Shown one piece after another: positions 16,131-25,527 of a stretch of DNA of 64,000 nucleotides. The stretch is taken from positions 99,719 through 163,718 of the forward strand of contig JAZKXO010000106.1 in the NCBI GenBank assembly GCA_045611685.1, given 5' to 3'. The position numbers and the translations under genes are program-made. The DNA comes from SIG701 sp045611685 (lineage in GTDB: Bacteria; Bacillota; Clostridia; Oscillospirales; CAG-272). The stretch's first letter is position 1; each line of letters starts with the position of its first letter. The notes beneath the pieces were generated by a model. The model was not told the DNA's origin and ran no database searches. It worked only from the letters and a program-made list of their open reading frames with translations.

Positions 16131-16802
16131 TCAATTATCTTCGGAAGTGGAATCGGATGCCTCGTTCGCCTCGTCGTTTGTATTTCGGTCTTCAAGCGGA
16201 AGTATGTTTTCTGCGGCAGCCTCCGCCTTTTGGTGAACGGATACAACAGGCAGTTCGCGGAGCGAGGAGATACCAAACACGCGCAGAAAATCAGATGTAG
16301 TGCGATAGAGCAAAGGACGCCCGGGAACGTCAAGACGTCCACACGGCTCAATCAGGCGCTTTTCACAAAGCACGTTGATGCTGTAGCTGGAATCGACACC
16401 GCGAACGGTATCGACGTACACGCGGGTCACAGGCTCGTTATAAGCAACGATTGCCAAAACCTCAATAGAGGACGCAGAGAGGTTGCCACCACGCTTGATA
16501 CCCAGCGCATCGCGTATTGCCTGACCGTACTGTTCTTTGGTGCAAAGCTGGCAGGAATCGGGAAAGAGGAGAAGCATTATGCCACGCGGGAGGGAAGAAG
16601 CAGGATCATTATACTCCGCTTCAAACTCACTTACGATTCTTTTTACCGCCGCCGGCGTCATAGACAGTACCTCAGCCAGTTTATCATACTTTACCGGATG
16701 CCCTGCGGCGAAGAGAATCGCCTCGATCGTTCGTTTCGCCTCAATTACAGAAGCAGAATCAACGGATTCTTCAAGCGGAATAGTATTTGTAAAATTATCC
16801 AT
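16131..16802 (-). CDS. scpB: Segregation and condensation protein B
   Basis: ScpB dimers bind the ScpA kleisin and form the Smc condensin complex for chromosome organisation. The 223-residue protein shows two winged-helix domains with the motifs EAILFAAGHPV, LSASSIEVLAIVAYNEPVTR and RPLLYRTTSDFLRVFGI, all canonical. The acidic, Asn-rich tail after residue 195 is variable in the family. It follows scpA by 27 bases. Confidence 0.96.
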   Translation of the reverse strand: MDNFTNTIPLEESVDSASVIEAKRTIEAILFAAGHPVKYDKLAEVLSMTPAAVKRIVSEFEAEYNDPASSLPRGIMLLLFPDSCQLCTKEQYGQAIRDALGIKRGGNLSASSIEVLAIVAYNEPVTRVYVDTVRGVDSSYSINVLCEKRLIEPCGRLDVPGRPLLYRTTSDFLRVFGISSLRELPVVSVHQKAEAAAENILPLEDRNTNDEANEASDSTSEDN

Positions 16803-16829
16803 CGTTTATACAGCCCATCACAGGCAAAT

Positions 16830-17621
16830 TTAAGAATTTGCGCTGTCCTTCAGTATTTTTGAGATTGCTTCAACATCCGACTCTGGATTCAGACGAATAG
16901 CGGCAGAATCATCGGCAGAAATGACACCTTCGGAGGAATAGTCGGATTCCAGAAGAAGAACGCATCCCGCTTTCAGGAGTTCCAGCATTGCCATAAACAT
17001 AGCAATCGCAGTAGATCTGTTTTTTCTCGCAGAAGCAAAATATTGGTTGAGCGTAACAGGTGTGCCGCCTTTGAGCGTATCCATAAGGACGGTGGCAACG
17101 GATGCTACGGTTACAGTTTTTCGCTTGATAAGCGGTTCAAACTGGCGGATCGCCTCTTCATCCGTTACTCGCACTTCTGACAGCATACGGATCATTGCAC
17201 GCGTCAAGAGTTGCACGTCATGATCGGCAACATAGGCATTGTCCGCCTTAATCTCGTCCGTGTCTTTGATCATACGCGAGCCGTACTGCGCGAACATTCG
17301 ATTCAGTGAAACCGACGCTTCTTTCGTTCGCTGATATTCCAGCATAGCAGCGGCAAGCGCGGCACGGGGGTCTTCGTCTGTTTCTTCATTGCGCGGCAAG
17401 AGCATTTTACTCTTAATGAGCATCAGTTCGCTTGCCATCACAATAAACTCGGCGGATATTTCGATATCCATTTTTTCGGCAGCCTCTATGTATTCCATGT
17501 ATTGCGCACACAAAAGGGAAATGGGGATATCGTCAATATTGATTTTGTTTTTCTCCACCAGTGTCAAAAGAAGATCTAAAGGACCCTCAAACTGGTCGAG
17601 CCTGTATTTCAGTTCTTCCAT
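16830..17621 (-). CDS. scpA: Segregation and condensation protein A (kleisin)
   Basis: Kleisin subunit bridging the Smc heads. The start LDQFEGPLDLLLTLVEKNKI is diagnostic, and SAEFIVMASELMLIKSKMLLP follows near residue 60. The C-terminal winged helix contains MFMAMLELLKAG. Length of 263 residues is normal. It sits six bases after the M50 protease gene and before scpB, as in most Firmicutes. Confidence 0.96.
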   Translation of the reverse strand: MEELKYRLDQFEGPLDLLLTLVEKNKINIDDIPISLLCAQYMEYIEAAEKMDIEISAEFIVMASELMLIKSKMLLPRNEETDEDPRAALAAAMLEYQRTKEASVSLNRMFAQYGSRMIKDTDEIKADNAYVADHDVQLLTRAMIRMLSEVRVTDEEAIRQFEPLIKRKTVTVASVATVLMDTLKGGTPVTLNQYFASARKNRSTAIAMFMAMLELLKAGCVLLLESDYSSEGVISADDSAAIRLNPESDVEAISKILKDSANS

Positions 17622-17627
17622 AGCGCC

Positions 17628-18308
17628 TCACAGAAACGGAATCAAATCAATAATTAAAGCCATACCGCTGTAAAGAGAACCGGTAAGGAAAGAAAGCGGC
17701 AGATCTAAAATATCGAGCCACAAAAGAGCGAACAAACCAAGCGTTATGTAGCGCTCATTCTTCCACACCCACATTTGCGCACGTGGCGGCAAAAAAAGCA
17801 TAAGAAGTCTGGATCCGTCGAGCGGAGGCACGGGAAGCAGATTAAACACAGCGAACGAAATATTGAGCTGCGTGAACAGTGAGAAGAAGAGGATAGCAGT
17901 CGTACCAACGGTAAAGCCGAATGCGGTGAAATTAGTGCTGTTTTGGGTGGAAACGGTCAAAACAGCCGTCAGTATCCGGGTGATCAGCATGCCGACAAAT
18001 CCCAGGAGAATATTTGTCAAAGGACCGGCAAGCGCCACGATCGCCATATCCCGACGCGGTTTCTTGAAGTGCCGCGTATTGATCGGCACGGGTTTCGCCC
18101 ACCCAAAACCAAGAAGAAGCATGGAAAGAGCGCCAAGAGGATCAAGGTGCTTTAGTGGGTTCAGCGTCAAACGACCGAAGCTTCTGGCAGTCGGATCCCC
18201 CGCCCTATAGGCGGCATATCCGTGCGCGAATTCGTGAAACGTAATCGCGATCAGGATGGACGGGATAGATATTAGCATGGAAATTAGTCGAGCTCTCAAC
18301 TCAAACAT
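17628..18308 (-). CDS. Site-2-protease-type metalloprotease (M50)
   Basis: A 226-residue membrane metalloprotease of the YwhC-like M50B group. The zinc motif HEFAH lies at 25-29 within the first helix, and the second metal ligand motif appears as NLLPVPPLDGSR. About six hydrophobic helices are visible and no PDZ domain is present, typical of this small family. The substrate is unknown. It is embedded between lysA and scpA, an arrangement common in Clostridia. SpoIVFB-like activity cannot be excluded, but the required partner SpoIVFA is absent. Confidence 0.9.
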   Translation of the reverse strand: MFELRARLISMLISIPSILIAITFHEFAHGYAAYRAGDPTARSFGRLTLNPLKHLDPLGALSMLLLGFGWAKPVPINTRHFKKPRRDMAIVALAGPLTNILLGFVGMLITRILTAVLTVSTQNSTNFTAFGFTVGTTAILFFSLFTQLNISFAVFNLLPVPPLDGSRLLMLFLPPRAQMWVWKNERYITLGLFALLWLDILDLPLSFLTGSLYSGMALIIDLIPFL

Positions 18309-18349
18309 CCCAAGACGACACTCCTTTTATGATGATTCATGCGTACAGA

Positions 18350-19654
18350 TCAGTTGTCAAGCGCCGCAACATCCTCGTATGTTTCACGGCGGACAGCAAC
18401 ACGTGCCTTTCCTGCTGAAACCATGATCACGGGCGGCTTCGGAAGGCGATTGTAGTTTGATGCCATCGAATAATTGTACGCGCCCGTCACGAGAACTGCG
18501 AGGATATCATGACGGCTGACAGGAGCGATCATAGCATCTTCCGCGATGAGGTCACCGCTTTCACAGCAACGGCCTGCGATTGTGCAGGGATAGTTCGGCT
18601 TGAGGTTCGCTTTTTCAGCGGCAACGATCGTGTAGCGGGACTGATAAAGTGCATAGCGCGGGTTGTCCGGCATACCGCCGTCTATTGAAACGTAATTACG
18701 GAATCCGGGAATCTCTTTGACACTTCCGACGGTATAAAGAGTAATGCCGGACGCGGCAACGATAGAGCGACCTGGCTCCATCATGATGGCAGGCTTTTTT
18801 ATACCGCATTTTTTGCATTGAGCGTCGATTTTCTCACCAAGCGCTTTGATATTGGCAACATAATCAATTTCGGGATCATCTTCAGTGTAGCGCACGCCGA
18901 ATCCGCCGCCAATATTGAGAATAGGGAAAGAGACATTATACTCGCTGTGAAGCTTCGCAAGAAACGCAATCATAATATCTGCAGCATCTGCGAAAGGCTC
19001 AAAATCAAAAATCTGAGATCCGACGTGGCAATGAAGTCCGTCGAGCAGGATATGCGGTGTGTTCAGAGCCTCGGCAACAATTTTCTGGGCCTGGCCTGTC
19101 ACGATCGCGGAACCGAATTTGGAATCCACATTTCCCGTGATAATCTTCTTATGCGTGTGAGGATCAATACCGGGCGTGATGCGAAGGAGAATTTTTTGGG
19201 TTACACCCATTTCCTTGGCAATAACGGAAAGCGCTTTTAGCTCCTCCTCGGAATCAACAACTATATGGCCAACGCCCAAAGAGATAGCATAATGAAGATC
19301 AGCATCCGTTTTATTATTTCCGTGGAAATAAGCGTTCTGCATAGGGTAGCCGGCGGCATTCGCCGTATATAACTCACCGGGGGATACACAGTCGGCAGCC
19401 ATGCCTTCCTCTGCCATAATGCGATAGATCTCTTTACAGCAAAACGCTTTCCCGGCGTAAACAGGTGCCGACGCCCCGCCGAAAGAATCGGCAAAGGCGG
19501 ATTTATACATCCGGCACATACCACGGATGAAATCCTCATCCATCACGTAGGCAGGCGTACCGTATGTACGTGCAAGATCAATCGTATCGAGGCCGCCGAT
19601 TGTTAAATGTCCGTTTTCGTTTACGCCGTAGCAAGAGTGAAGCAGCGATTGCAT
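18350..19654 (-). CDS. lysA: Diaminopimelate decarboxylase
   Basis: PLP-dependent enzyme converting meso-diaminopimelate to L-lysine. The cofactor lysine is Lys69 in the YAGKAF motif. Other landmarks are HCHVGSQI, NIGGGFGV and the C-terminal CESGD stretch carrying the partner-subunit active-site Cys, with EPGRS in the phosphate-binding region. Length of 434 residues is usual. AAGAGGA precedes the ATG. It lies between engB and the M50 gene. Confidence 0.96.
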   Translation of the reverse strand: MQSLLHSCYGVNENGHLTIGGLDTIDLARTYGTPAYVMDEDFIRGMCRMYKSAFADSFGGASAPVYAGKAFCCKEIYRIMAEEGMAADCVSPGELYTANAAGYPMQNAYFHGNNKTDADLHYAISLGVGHIVVDSEEELKALSVIAKEMGVTQKILLRITPGIDPHTHKKIITGNVDSKFGSAIVTGQAQKIVAEALNTPHILLDGLHCHVGSQIFDFEPFADAADIMIAFLAKLHSEYNVSFPILNIGGGFGVRYTEDDPEIDYVANIKALGEKIDAQCKKCGIKKPAIMMEPGRSIVAASGITLYTVGSVKEIPGFRNYVSIDGGMPDNPRYALYQSRYTIVAAEKANLKPNYPCTIAGRCCESGDLIAEDAMIAPVSRHDILAVLVTGAYNYSMASNYNRLPKPPVIMVSAGKARVAVRRETYEDVAALDN

Positions 19655-19681
19655 AGAACAGTCCTCTTTTGATAGTTTTGT

Positions 19682-20293
19682 TTATTTTGTGTCCAGTTTT
19701 GCGTAGGCGAGAATTTCTTCCCACAGATCGTCCCGCCCGGCACCGCTCTGCGCAGAGGAGAGAACGATGCATCCGGCGTCTGCAACGTCGGGATCAGCTT
19801 GGATCTTTTCGATGAATGCGTTTCGTTCCGTTGTATTCAGTTTATCAATTTTTGTGGCAACGACGATGTGCGGTATTTCCGCTTGACGGAGGAACGAGAG
19901 CATATCTCGGTCATCAGCCGTCGGACCGACACGGCTGTCTATAAGTTGCACAACGAGCCGGAGCAGATCAATGTTTTTATTGGCCGTGAAATAACCGTCC
20001 GTAAGCTGAGACCACTTTAGTTTGTCAGCAGGAGCGCGTTTCGCAAATCCGTATCCGGGCAGATCCACTAAAAACAATTTTCTGTCGATGTCGTAAAAGT
20101 TGATCGTAATCGTTTTACCGGGCGATCCGCTGACGCGTGCGAGTGATTTTCGACCGATAAGGGTGTTGATAATCGAACTCTTACCTACGTTGGATCGCCC
20201 CGAAAAAGCAATCTGGGGGATAGGATCCGCCGGAATCTGATCAGGTCGCCCGACAGAGGTTTTCAAATGCACGTTATTGAGATTCAGCTTCAT
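19682..20293 (-). CDS. engB: Ribosome biogenesis GTPase YsxC/EngB
   Basis: GTPase required for 50S subunit assembly. The G1 motif GRSNVGKS is at 32-39; G3 appears as DLPGYGFAKR and G4 as ATKIDKL. The 203-residue length is standard. It starts 15 bases after lon, reproducing the lonA-ysxC pair of B. subtilis. AAAGGAGG precedes the ATG. Confidence 0.96.
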   Translation of the reverse strand: MKLNLNNVHLKTSVGRPDQIPADPIPQIAFSGRSNVGKSSIINTLIGRKSLARVSGSPGKTITINFYDIDRKLFLVDLPGYGFAKRAPADKLKWSQLTDGYFTANKNIDLLRLVVQLIDSRVGPTADDRDMLSFLRQAEIPHIVVATKIDKLNTTERNAFIEKIQADPDVADAGCIVLSSAQSGAGRDDLWEEILAYAKLDTK

Positions 20294-20308
20294 GCGCCGA
20301 GCCTCCTT

Positions 20309-22756
20309 TCAGATAATCGTTGTAGGGATGCGGTGATCCTTGGGCGTCGGGATTGCCGGAGTTTCGTTCTTTGCCGTTTTCTTCTCAAACGTTGTCACCG
20401 GCGCTTTCATGATAGACGCAGTGTCGGCGCACAGCGCAACGCGGAGAACCTCCTCAGCCGTTTTAGCGGGAATGAAGAGGAGTCCGTCGCGAACGATCGG
20501 ATCGATCTCCGTGAGATCCGCTTCGTTATCGTGCGGGACCAGGACTTTCGTCACACCGGCAGACCATGCAGCAGTGGTCTTTTCTTTGAGTCCGCCGATA
20601 GCAAGCACGCGGCCGGTCAAGGTTAACTCGCCTGTCATGGCAACGTCCCGATGAACAGGGCGACCGGTAAGAGCACTTGCAACAGAGGTCAGTATCGACA
20701 CACCGGCGGAAGGACCGTCTTTCGGAACGGCCCCCTCCGGCACGTGGATATGTATGTCTTTTGTTTTGTAGAAGTCGCTCTGTACGCCAAGCTCGGCCGC
20801 GTGAGCACGGATATAGCTGACAGCCAGATGCGCAGATTCTTTCATTACATCACCAAGACAGCCGGTAAGTTCGATCTTGCCCGTTCCGTCCATAATGAGC
20901 GTTTCAATACGGAGAAGATCTCCGCCCGATTCCGTATAGGCAAGTCCATTCACAACGCCGATCGGATCTTCATCAAAAATACGATCAGGCAGAAGTTTCT
21001 TCGGACCGAGGAACGTGGGAACGTCCTCTTTACGCACGGTAACGGATTTGACCTTCTCTTCGACGATACGCCTGGCAGCCTTGCGGCAGACGGCGGCAAT
21101 CTTTCTCTCGAGATTGCGGACGCCGGATTCGCGCGTGTAGCCGTCAATGATCTCAATAAGCGCTTCATCGGTGATGCGGAGCATACGGCGGTTCAAGCCG
21201 TGGCGCTTATACTGCTTCGGCATCAGATGATTTTTTGCAATCGCAAGTTTTTCGTTTTTCGTGTAGGTCGTGAGTTCCACGATCTCCATACGGTCAATAA
21301 GCGGACGCGGAACGGTGTCAAGCGTGTTAGCGGTTGCGATAAAAAGGCAATCGGAAAGATCTATTGGCATCTCTACAAAATGATCACGGAACGCTTTGTT
21401 CTGTTCGGGATCAAGGACCTCAAGCATAGCCGAGGCGGGATCGCCGTGAGCGTCGGCACACATTTTATCGATCTCATCCAGAAGGATAAGCGGGTTATGC
21501 CTCCCAGCCTGCGTCAAGGCAGTAACAATTCGTCCCGGCATAGCACCGATGTACGTTTTACGGTGGCCGCGTATATCTGCCTCGTCGCGGATGCCGCCGA
21601 GTGAAACACGCACGTATTTGCGGTTCATGGCACGGGCAATAGAAGCGCAGAGCGAGGTTTTGCCGATACCGGGAGGACCCACGAAGCAGAGGATCTGGCT
21701 TCTGAGATTCGGGGAAAGCTGGCGTACGGCCAAGTATTCCAGAATACGGTCTTTCACCTTCTCGAGTCCGTCGTGATCCGCATCGAGAATTTTCTTAGCT
21801 GAAACGACGTCAAGGCGGTCGCGGGAGGTGGTGGTCCACGGAATTTCAAGACAGGTATCAAGATACGTTCTCAGAACCGTGGCCTCGGGAGAGCCGAACT
21901 GCGTCTTATTGAGACGCGCAACCTCTTTTCGGAGTTTTTCGTCGATCTCTGCCGGCAATTGCAGTTTTGCAATTTTTTCGTAATATTCTTCCACCTCGTC
22001 GGCAGTGTCCATACCAAGTTCGCCCTGGATGATCTTCATCTGCTCGCGCAGATAATAATCTCTTTGATTCTCATCGATCTGCTCGCGGACACGCTGGTGA
22101 ATGTGCGCCTCAGTGCGGAGGAGTTCCGCCTCAGTGTCAAGAAGAACAGCCAGAACTTCAAGGCGATGAAGAGGATCGTACGCTTCAAGGATCTTCTGCT
22201 TGTCCTCGAAGCGTACGAGCACGTTAGACGCAATAAAATCCGCCATAAGACCGGGATTCTTGATCGATCCAGCTGCAAGGATGAGTTCATCGGAAGCAGA
22301 CGGAATGAATTTCACGATAGCATGAAGCGAATCCATCGCTTCTTTCATCAGCGCTTCTACTTTTACGTCTCCCCCGAGTGACCCATCAAGGGAAACTGTC
22401 TTGGACATAACGTCCGCCATAATGTGGCCGTCCTTCGTAAAATAGGAGACGGCAGTTGCACGGCACACGCCCTCTGCAATAACGCGAAGCGTTCCTTCAG
22501 CCGTTTTGAGTGTCTGACGGATCTTTGCGACAGCACCTACTTCATACAGATCGTCCGAAGCGGGATTCTCCGTATCGATCTGCTTTTGGGCAACCAGGAA
22601 TATATACATATCCGCCGTGGTGGCGGCGTTGCATGCGGAAATGGAAATATCGCGTGCAAGTTCAAAATTTAAAGGCAGAGAAGGGAATGCCACAAGTCCG
22701 CGCAGGGGAATGACGGGCAGAGTCAGCTTCTCGACCTTTTCAATAAAAGTGGGCAT
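20309..22756 (-). CDS. lon: ATP-dependent protease Lon
   Basis: AAA+ serine protease degrading misfolded and regulatory proteins. The 815-residue product has an N-terminal substrate domain, a long coiled region, Walker A GPPGIGKT near residue 365, and the proteolytic Ser in KDGPSAG near residue 690 with its partner Lys in the later GGLKEKTTAA segment. The ATG at 22756 follows AAAGGAG with seven bases spacing; the frame extends 20 codons further without a site. A Thr/Lys-rich tail is unremarkable. It heads a compact run of genes reaching 12532. Confidence 0.97.
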   Translation of the reverse strand: MPTFIEKVEKLTLPVIPLRGLVAFPSLPLNFELARDISISACNAATTADMYIFLVAQKQIDTENPASDDLYEVGAVAKIRQTLKTAEGTLRVIAEGVCRATAVSYFTKDGHIMADVMSKTVSLDGSLGGDVKVEALMKEAMDSLHAIVKFIPSASDELILAAGSIKNPGLMADFIASNVLVRFEDKQKILEAYDPLHRLEVLAVLLDTEAELLRTEAHIHQRVREQIDENQRDYYLREQMKIIQGELGMDTADEVEEYYEKIAKLQLPAEIDEKLRKEVARLNKTQFGSPEATVLRTYLDTCLEIPWTTTSRDRLDVVSAKKILDADHDGLEKVKDRILEYLAVRQLSPNLRSQILCFVGPPGIGKTSLCASIARAMNRKYVRVSLGGIRDEADIRGHRKTYIGAMPGRIVTALTQAGRHNPLILLDEIDKMCADAHGDPASAMLEVLDPEQNKAFRDHFVEMPIDLSDCLFIATANTLDTVPRPLIDRMEIVELTTYTKNEKLAIAKNHLMPKQYKRHGLNRRMLRITDEALIEIIDGYTRESGVRNLERKIAAVCRKAARRIVEEKVKSVTVRKEDVPTFLGPKKLLPDRIFDEDPIGVVNGLAYTESGGDLLRIETLIMDGTGKIELTGCLGDVMKESAHLAVSYIRAHAAELGVQSDFYKTKDIHIHVPEGAVPKDGPSAGVSILTSVASALTGRPVHRDVAMTGELTLTGRVLAIGGLKEKTTAAWSAGVTKVLVPHDNEADLTEIDPIVRDGLLFIPAKTAEEVLRVALCADTASIMKAPVTTFEKKTAKNETPAIPTPKDHRIPTTII

Positions 22757-22786
22757 AAATGTACTCCTTTGGGATCTTATCATACT

Positions 22787-22792
22787 ATTATA
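22787..22792 (-). promoter_or_regulatory. Probable -10 element of the lon operon
   Basis: Minus-strand TATAAT lies 31 bases before the lon start. No good -35 is seen at 16-18 bases, which may mean an activator or another sigma factor. CtsR- or HrcA-type repeats were not seen. Confidence 0.45.
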
Positions 22793-22914
22793 CCATAACT
22801 GAATCAAAAAAGCCATAGAAGTTGGGGAATTTCAAAGAGAATTTTCAATTTTGCAACAATCAAAAGTGATTTTCAAAGTCAGTTTATAAGAAAGGAGCTG
22901 AAAAGGCACACTTA

Positions 22915-22943
22915 TTGACACCAAAGCAATAAAGTGATACAAT
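22915..22943 (+). promoter_or_regulatory. SigA-type promoter of the GNAT-rqcH-tmcAL operon
   Basis: TTGACA (22915-22920), 17-base spacer, TACAAT (22938-22943). The preceding 22793-22914 is AT-rich with no gene seen. Confidence 0.87.
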
Positions 22944-23024
22944 AAATGCACGAAAAATCCTCGCGTATTTCCATAAGCCACTACCGCTTTGTGTGCGAAA
23001 ATGCGTAAAAGGAGAAATGAATTC

Positions 23025-23729
23025 ATGATTCACATTGAAGATTTGGATTTTTCCGTCTTCGCACTCACCGAGGGTATGATCGCCGTACCCGCTGAGATAA
23101 CGCTTTTGCGCGGAGCCTCTGAGCCGCAAATCACCGTTTACGAACAGTTTTTACCCCTCGCCGAGGAGTTTCTTAAGACTTTCGCTGACGATCCGTTTTC
23201 CGAAAAGGCTATCCGTTTTTGGGGCGATCACCTAACCATACCGATGAGATCATTCGGACTTGAGCCATCGGCCGATACGGATAACTGTATCCGCATTTTT
23301 AAAGCGGATGACGTAACAGATATCCACACGGCACTTATCGCAGAAAATACGCGCCTCATCAATCAAAACAGCGAATTGAGAAGATATGAGAATCTGACAA
23401 CGCATGCGCTTCAGATAGACGAGGATAACCCAGACGATATATGCGCAGTCGCTCTAATAGAAGGCAAGATCGTCGCCTATGCGGCGCTTAACGATTCGTT
23501 TGAAGACGAAAACACACTGGAAATCAGTGTTGAGTGCGCACCGGCGTACCGCAGACGAGGTCTTGCTGCTTCATCCGCGGCGGCGCTTACTTATGAACTT
23601 ATAAAACGCGGATATACTGTTACGTATCAGTGCCGCCGCTCAAACGATGCATCCGCCCGCGTCGCCGAAAAGGTTGGGTTTAGGGATCTTGGTATGCGCT
23701 ACAGCTTCGTTTGCTATCGCAATCAATAA
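23025..23729 (+). CDS. GNAT-family N-acetyltransferase
   Basis: A 234-residue protein with a C-terminal GNAT domain. Acetyl-CoA-binding motif A appears as YRRRGLAASSAAAL, preceded by the strand ISVECAPA and followed by the QCRRSNDASARVAEKVGFRDLG segment that ends the fold. The N-terminal 100 residues are a distinct, unrecognised domain. The acceptor is unknown. The ATG at 23025 follows AAAGGAG; a GTG at 22989 lies upstream without support. It precedes rqcH by 41 bases. Confidence 0.85.
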   Translation: MIHIEDLDFSVFALTEGMIAVPAEITLLRGASEPQITVYEQFLPLAEEFLKTFADDPFSEKAIRFWGDHLTIPMRSFGLEPSADTDNCIRIFKADDVTDIHTALIAENTRLINQNSELRRYENLTTHALQIDEDNPDDICAVALIEGKIVAYAALNDSFEDENTLEISVECAPAYRRRGLAASSAAALTYELIKRGYTVTYQCRRSNDASARVAEKVGFRDLGMRYSFVCYRNQ

Positions 23730-23770
23730 CAAAATTTCCATCTCAGAACTTACGAAAGGAGGGGTGACTC

Positions 23771-25525
23771 GTGGCTTTTGATGCCGGAGTGCTCGCCTCA
23801 ATTCTTTACGAAATCGATAAGGAACTAACGGGCGGAAAAATTGAAAAAATACACATGCCTCAAAAGGACATGATCGTTATTCTCATGAAAAACGGCGGGG
23901 TCTCCCACCGTCTTCTCATCAATGCCGGGCCGTCTTCTCCCCGCATATGCATTACGAACGAGAAAACCGAAAACCCCGCAACGCCCCCGATGTTCTGCAT
24001 GATGCTCCGTAAGCACTTAGGCGGCGCAAAACTGGTAAATGTGCACCAGTTCGGCTTTGAACGCGCGGCAAGGCTTACCTTCCAGACGTACGATGAGCTC
24101 GGCTTCAAAACGGAAAAGCACTTGATTGCCGAAATTATGGGTAAATACAGCAATCTGATTCTAACGGACGCCGCCGATAAGATCATTGGTTTGCTCAAAA
24201 GCGTAGATTTCTCAACCAGCCAGAAAAGACAGCTTTTGCCCGGGATGATATACGAACTCCCGCCAAAGCAAGACAAAGCCGACCCCACAACCGTTACGGA
24301 AAAGGAATTTAACGGCATGGCGCTTTCCGCAGGCATGGACACCGCCACACACACGTTTATACTTTCCCGTTTTTTGGGCGTATCGTCTCTCGTTGCACGC
24401 GAAATCGCATACCGTGCCGGCGGATCTGCCGATGCACCGCTTCATGTCACGGCGCCCGCACTATGGCGAGAGTTTTCGGCATACGTTGATGCCATCAAAC
24501 ACCACACCGCAACGCCCACGCTGGTGCTTGATGCGGAAAACACACCGAAGGAGTACTCGTTTATGGCGATTACCCAATACGGCGATCATATGAAGACGGT
24601 GGCTATGCCGAGTTGTTCCGCACTCATTGACACATATTTTGAGAAGAGAAGCCGCCACGATCTCTTAGCACAACGTGCATCCGACATCATCCGCATCCTT
24701 ACTGCCGCCGAAGCGCGTGTTACGAGAAAAACCGCGGTCCAAACCGCAGAACTGAAGGATTGCGAAGACGGCGAAAAATATCGACTTTACGGCGATCTTA
24801 TCACAGCGAATATATATCGAATGACAAAAGGTGCACAATTCGCAGATCTTGAAAACTATTATGAAGATGGTGCTGTCATCCGCATCCCGCTTGATAAAAC
24901 TCTGACACCGTCGCAGAATGCCCAGCGCTACTATAAAAAATATGCAAAATCAAAAAGCGCGAAAGCGCATCTGACTGAGCAGATTGAAAACAGCGCCGGC
25001 GAACTTCAATATATAAAGACTGTTTTTGATGCGTTGACGAGAGCGGAAAGCGAAAAAGAACTCACCGAGATCCGCGACGAGCTGTATCACAGCGGCTATG
25101 CCTCGCGCATGAAAAATTACGCCGTGCGAAAAAAAGGGGCACCGACCATTCTGCGTTTTCGCTCAAGCGAGGGGCGACTCATTTTGTGCGGAAAAAACAA
25201 TGTCGCCAACGATTATCTTACGACAAAAGTGGCTGAACGCAGCGATTGGTGGTTTCACGTTAAAAATCAGCCGGGATCGCACGTCGTTATGCAGTCAGCA
25301 GGACCGGAAGACGAGCCCACCGAAAAAGAATTTACAGAAGCCGCGACGATTGCCGCCTTGTACTCAAAACTCTCCAACGGAAGCATGGTGCCGGTAGACT
25401 ACACCCGCGTGCGGCACGTAAAGAAGCCGTCAGGCGCAAAACCGGGATTCGTAATCTATACGACAAACTGGACAGCCTACGTTACGCCAAACAGAGAAAC
25501 AGCCGATCGGCTGCGTGAGAAGTAA
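23771..25525 (+). CDS. rqcH: Ribosome quality control factor RqcH (NFACT family)
   Basis: RqcH binds stalled 50S-peptidyl-tRNA complexes and directs C-terminal alanine tailing. The protein has 584 residues. It starts MAFDAGVLASILYEI and has the NFACT-N motifs GPSSPRICIT and FCMMLRKHL, then a coiled-coil middle (about 390-440). The C-terminal NFACT-R domain has DWWFHVKNQPGSHVV and RHVKKPSGAKPG. GTG start after AAAGGAGGGG. Older annotations call these fibronectin-binding proteins. It is three bases from tmcAL. Confidence 0.94.
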   Translation: MAFDAGVLASILYEIDKELTGGKIEKIHMPQKDMIVILMKNGGVSHRLLINAGPSSPRICITNEKTENPATPPMFCMMLRKHLGGAKLVNVHQFGFERAARLTFQTYDELGFKTEKHLIAEIMGKYSNLILTDAADKIIGLLKSVDFSTSQKRQLLPGMIYELPPKQDKADPTTVTEKEFNGMALSAGMDTATHTFILSRFLGVSSLVAREIAYRAGGSADAPLHVTAPALWREFSAYVDAIKHHTATPTLVLDAENTPKEYSFMAITQYGDHMKTVAMPSCSALIDTYFEKRSRHDLLAQRASDIIRILTAAEARVTRKTAVQTAELKDCEDGEKYRLYGDLITANIYRMTKGAQFADLENYYEDGAVIRIPLDKTLTPSQNAQRYYKKYAKSKSAKAHLTEQIENSAGELQYIKTVFDALTRAESEKELTEIRDELYHSGYASRMKNYAVRKKGAPTILRFRSSEGRLILCGKNNVANDYLTTKVAERSDWWFHVKNQPGSHVVMQSAGPEDEPTEKEFTEAATIAALYSKLSNGSMVPVDYTRVRHVKKPSGAKPGFVIYTTNWTAYVTPNRETADRLREK

Positions 25526-25527
25526 AG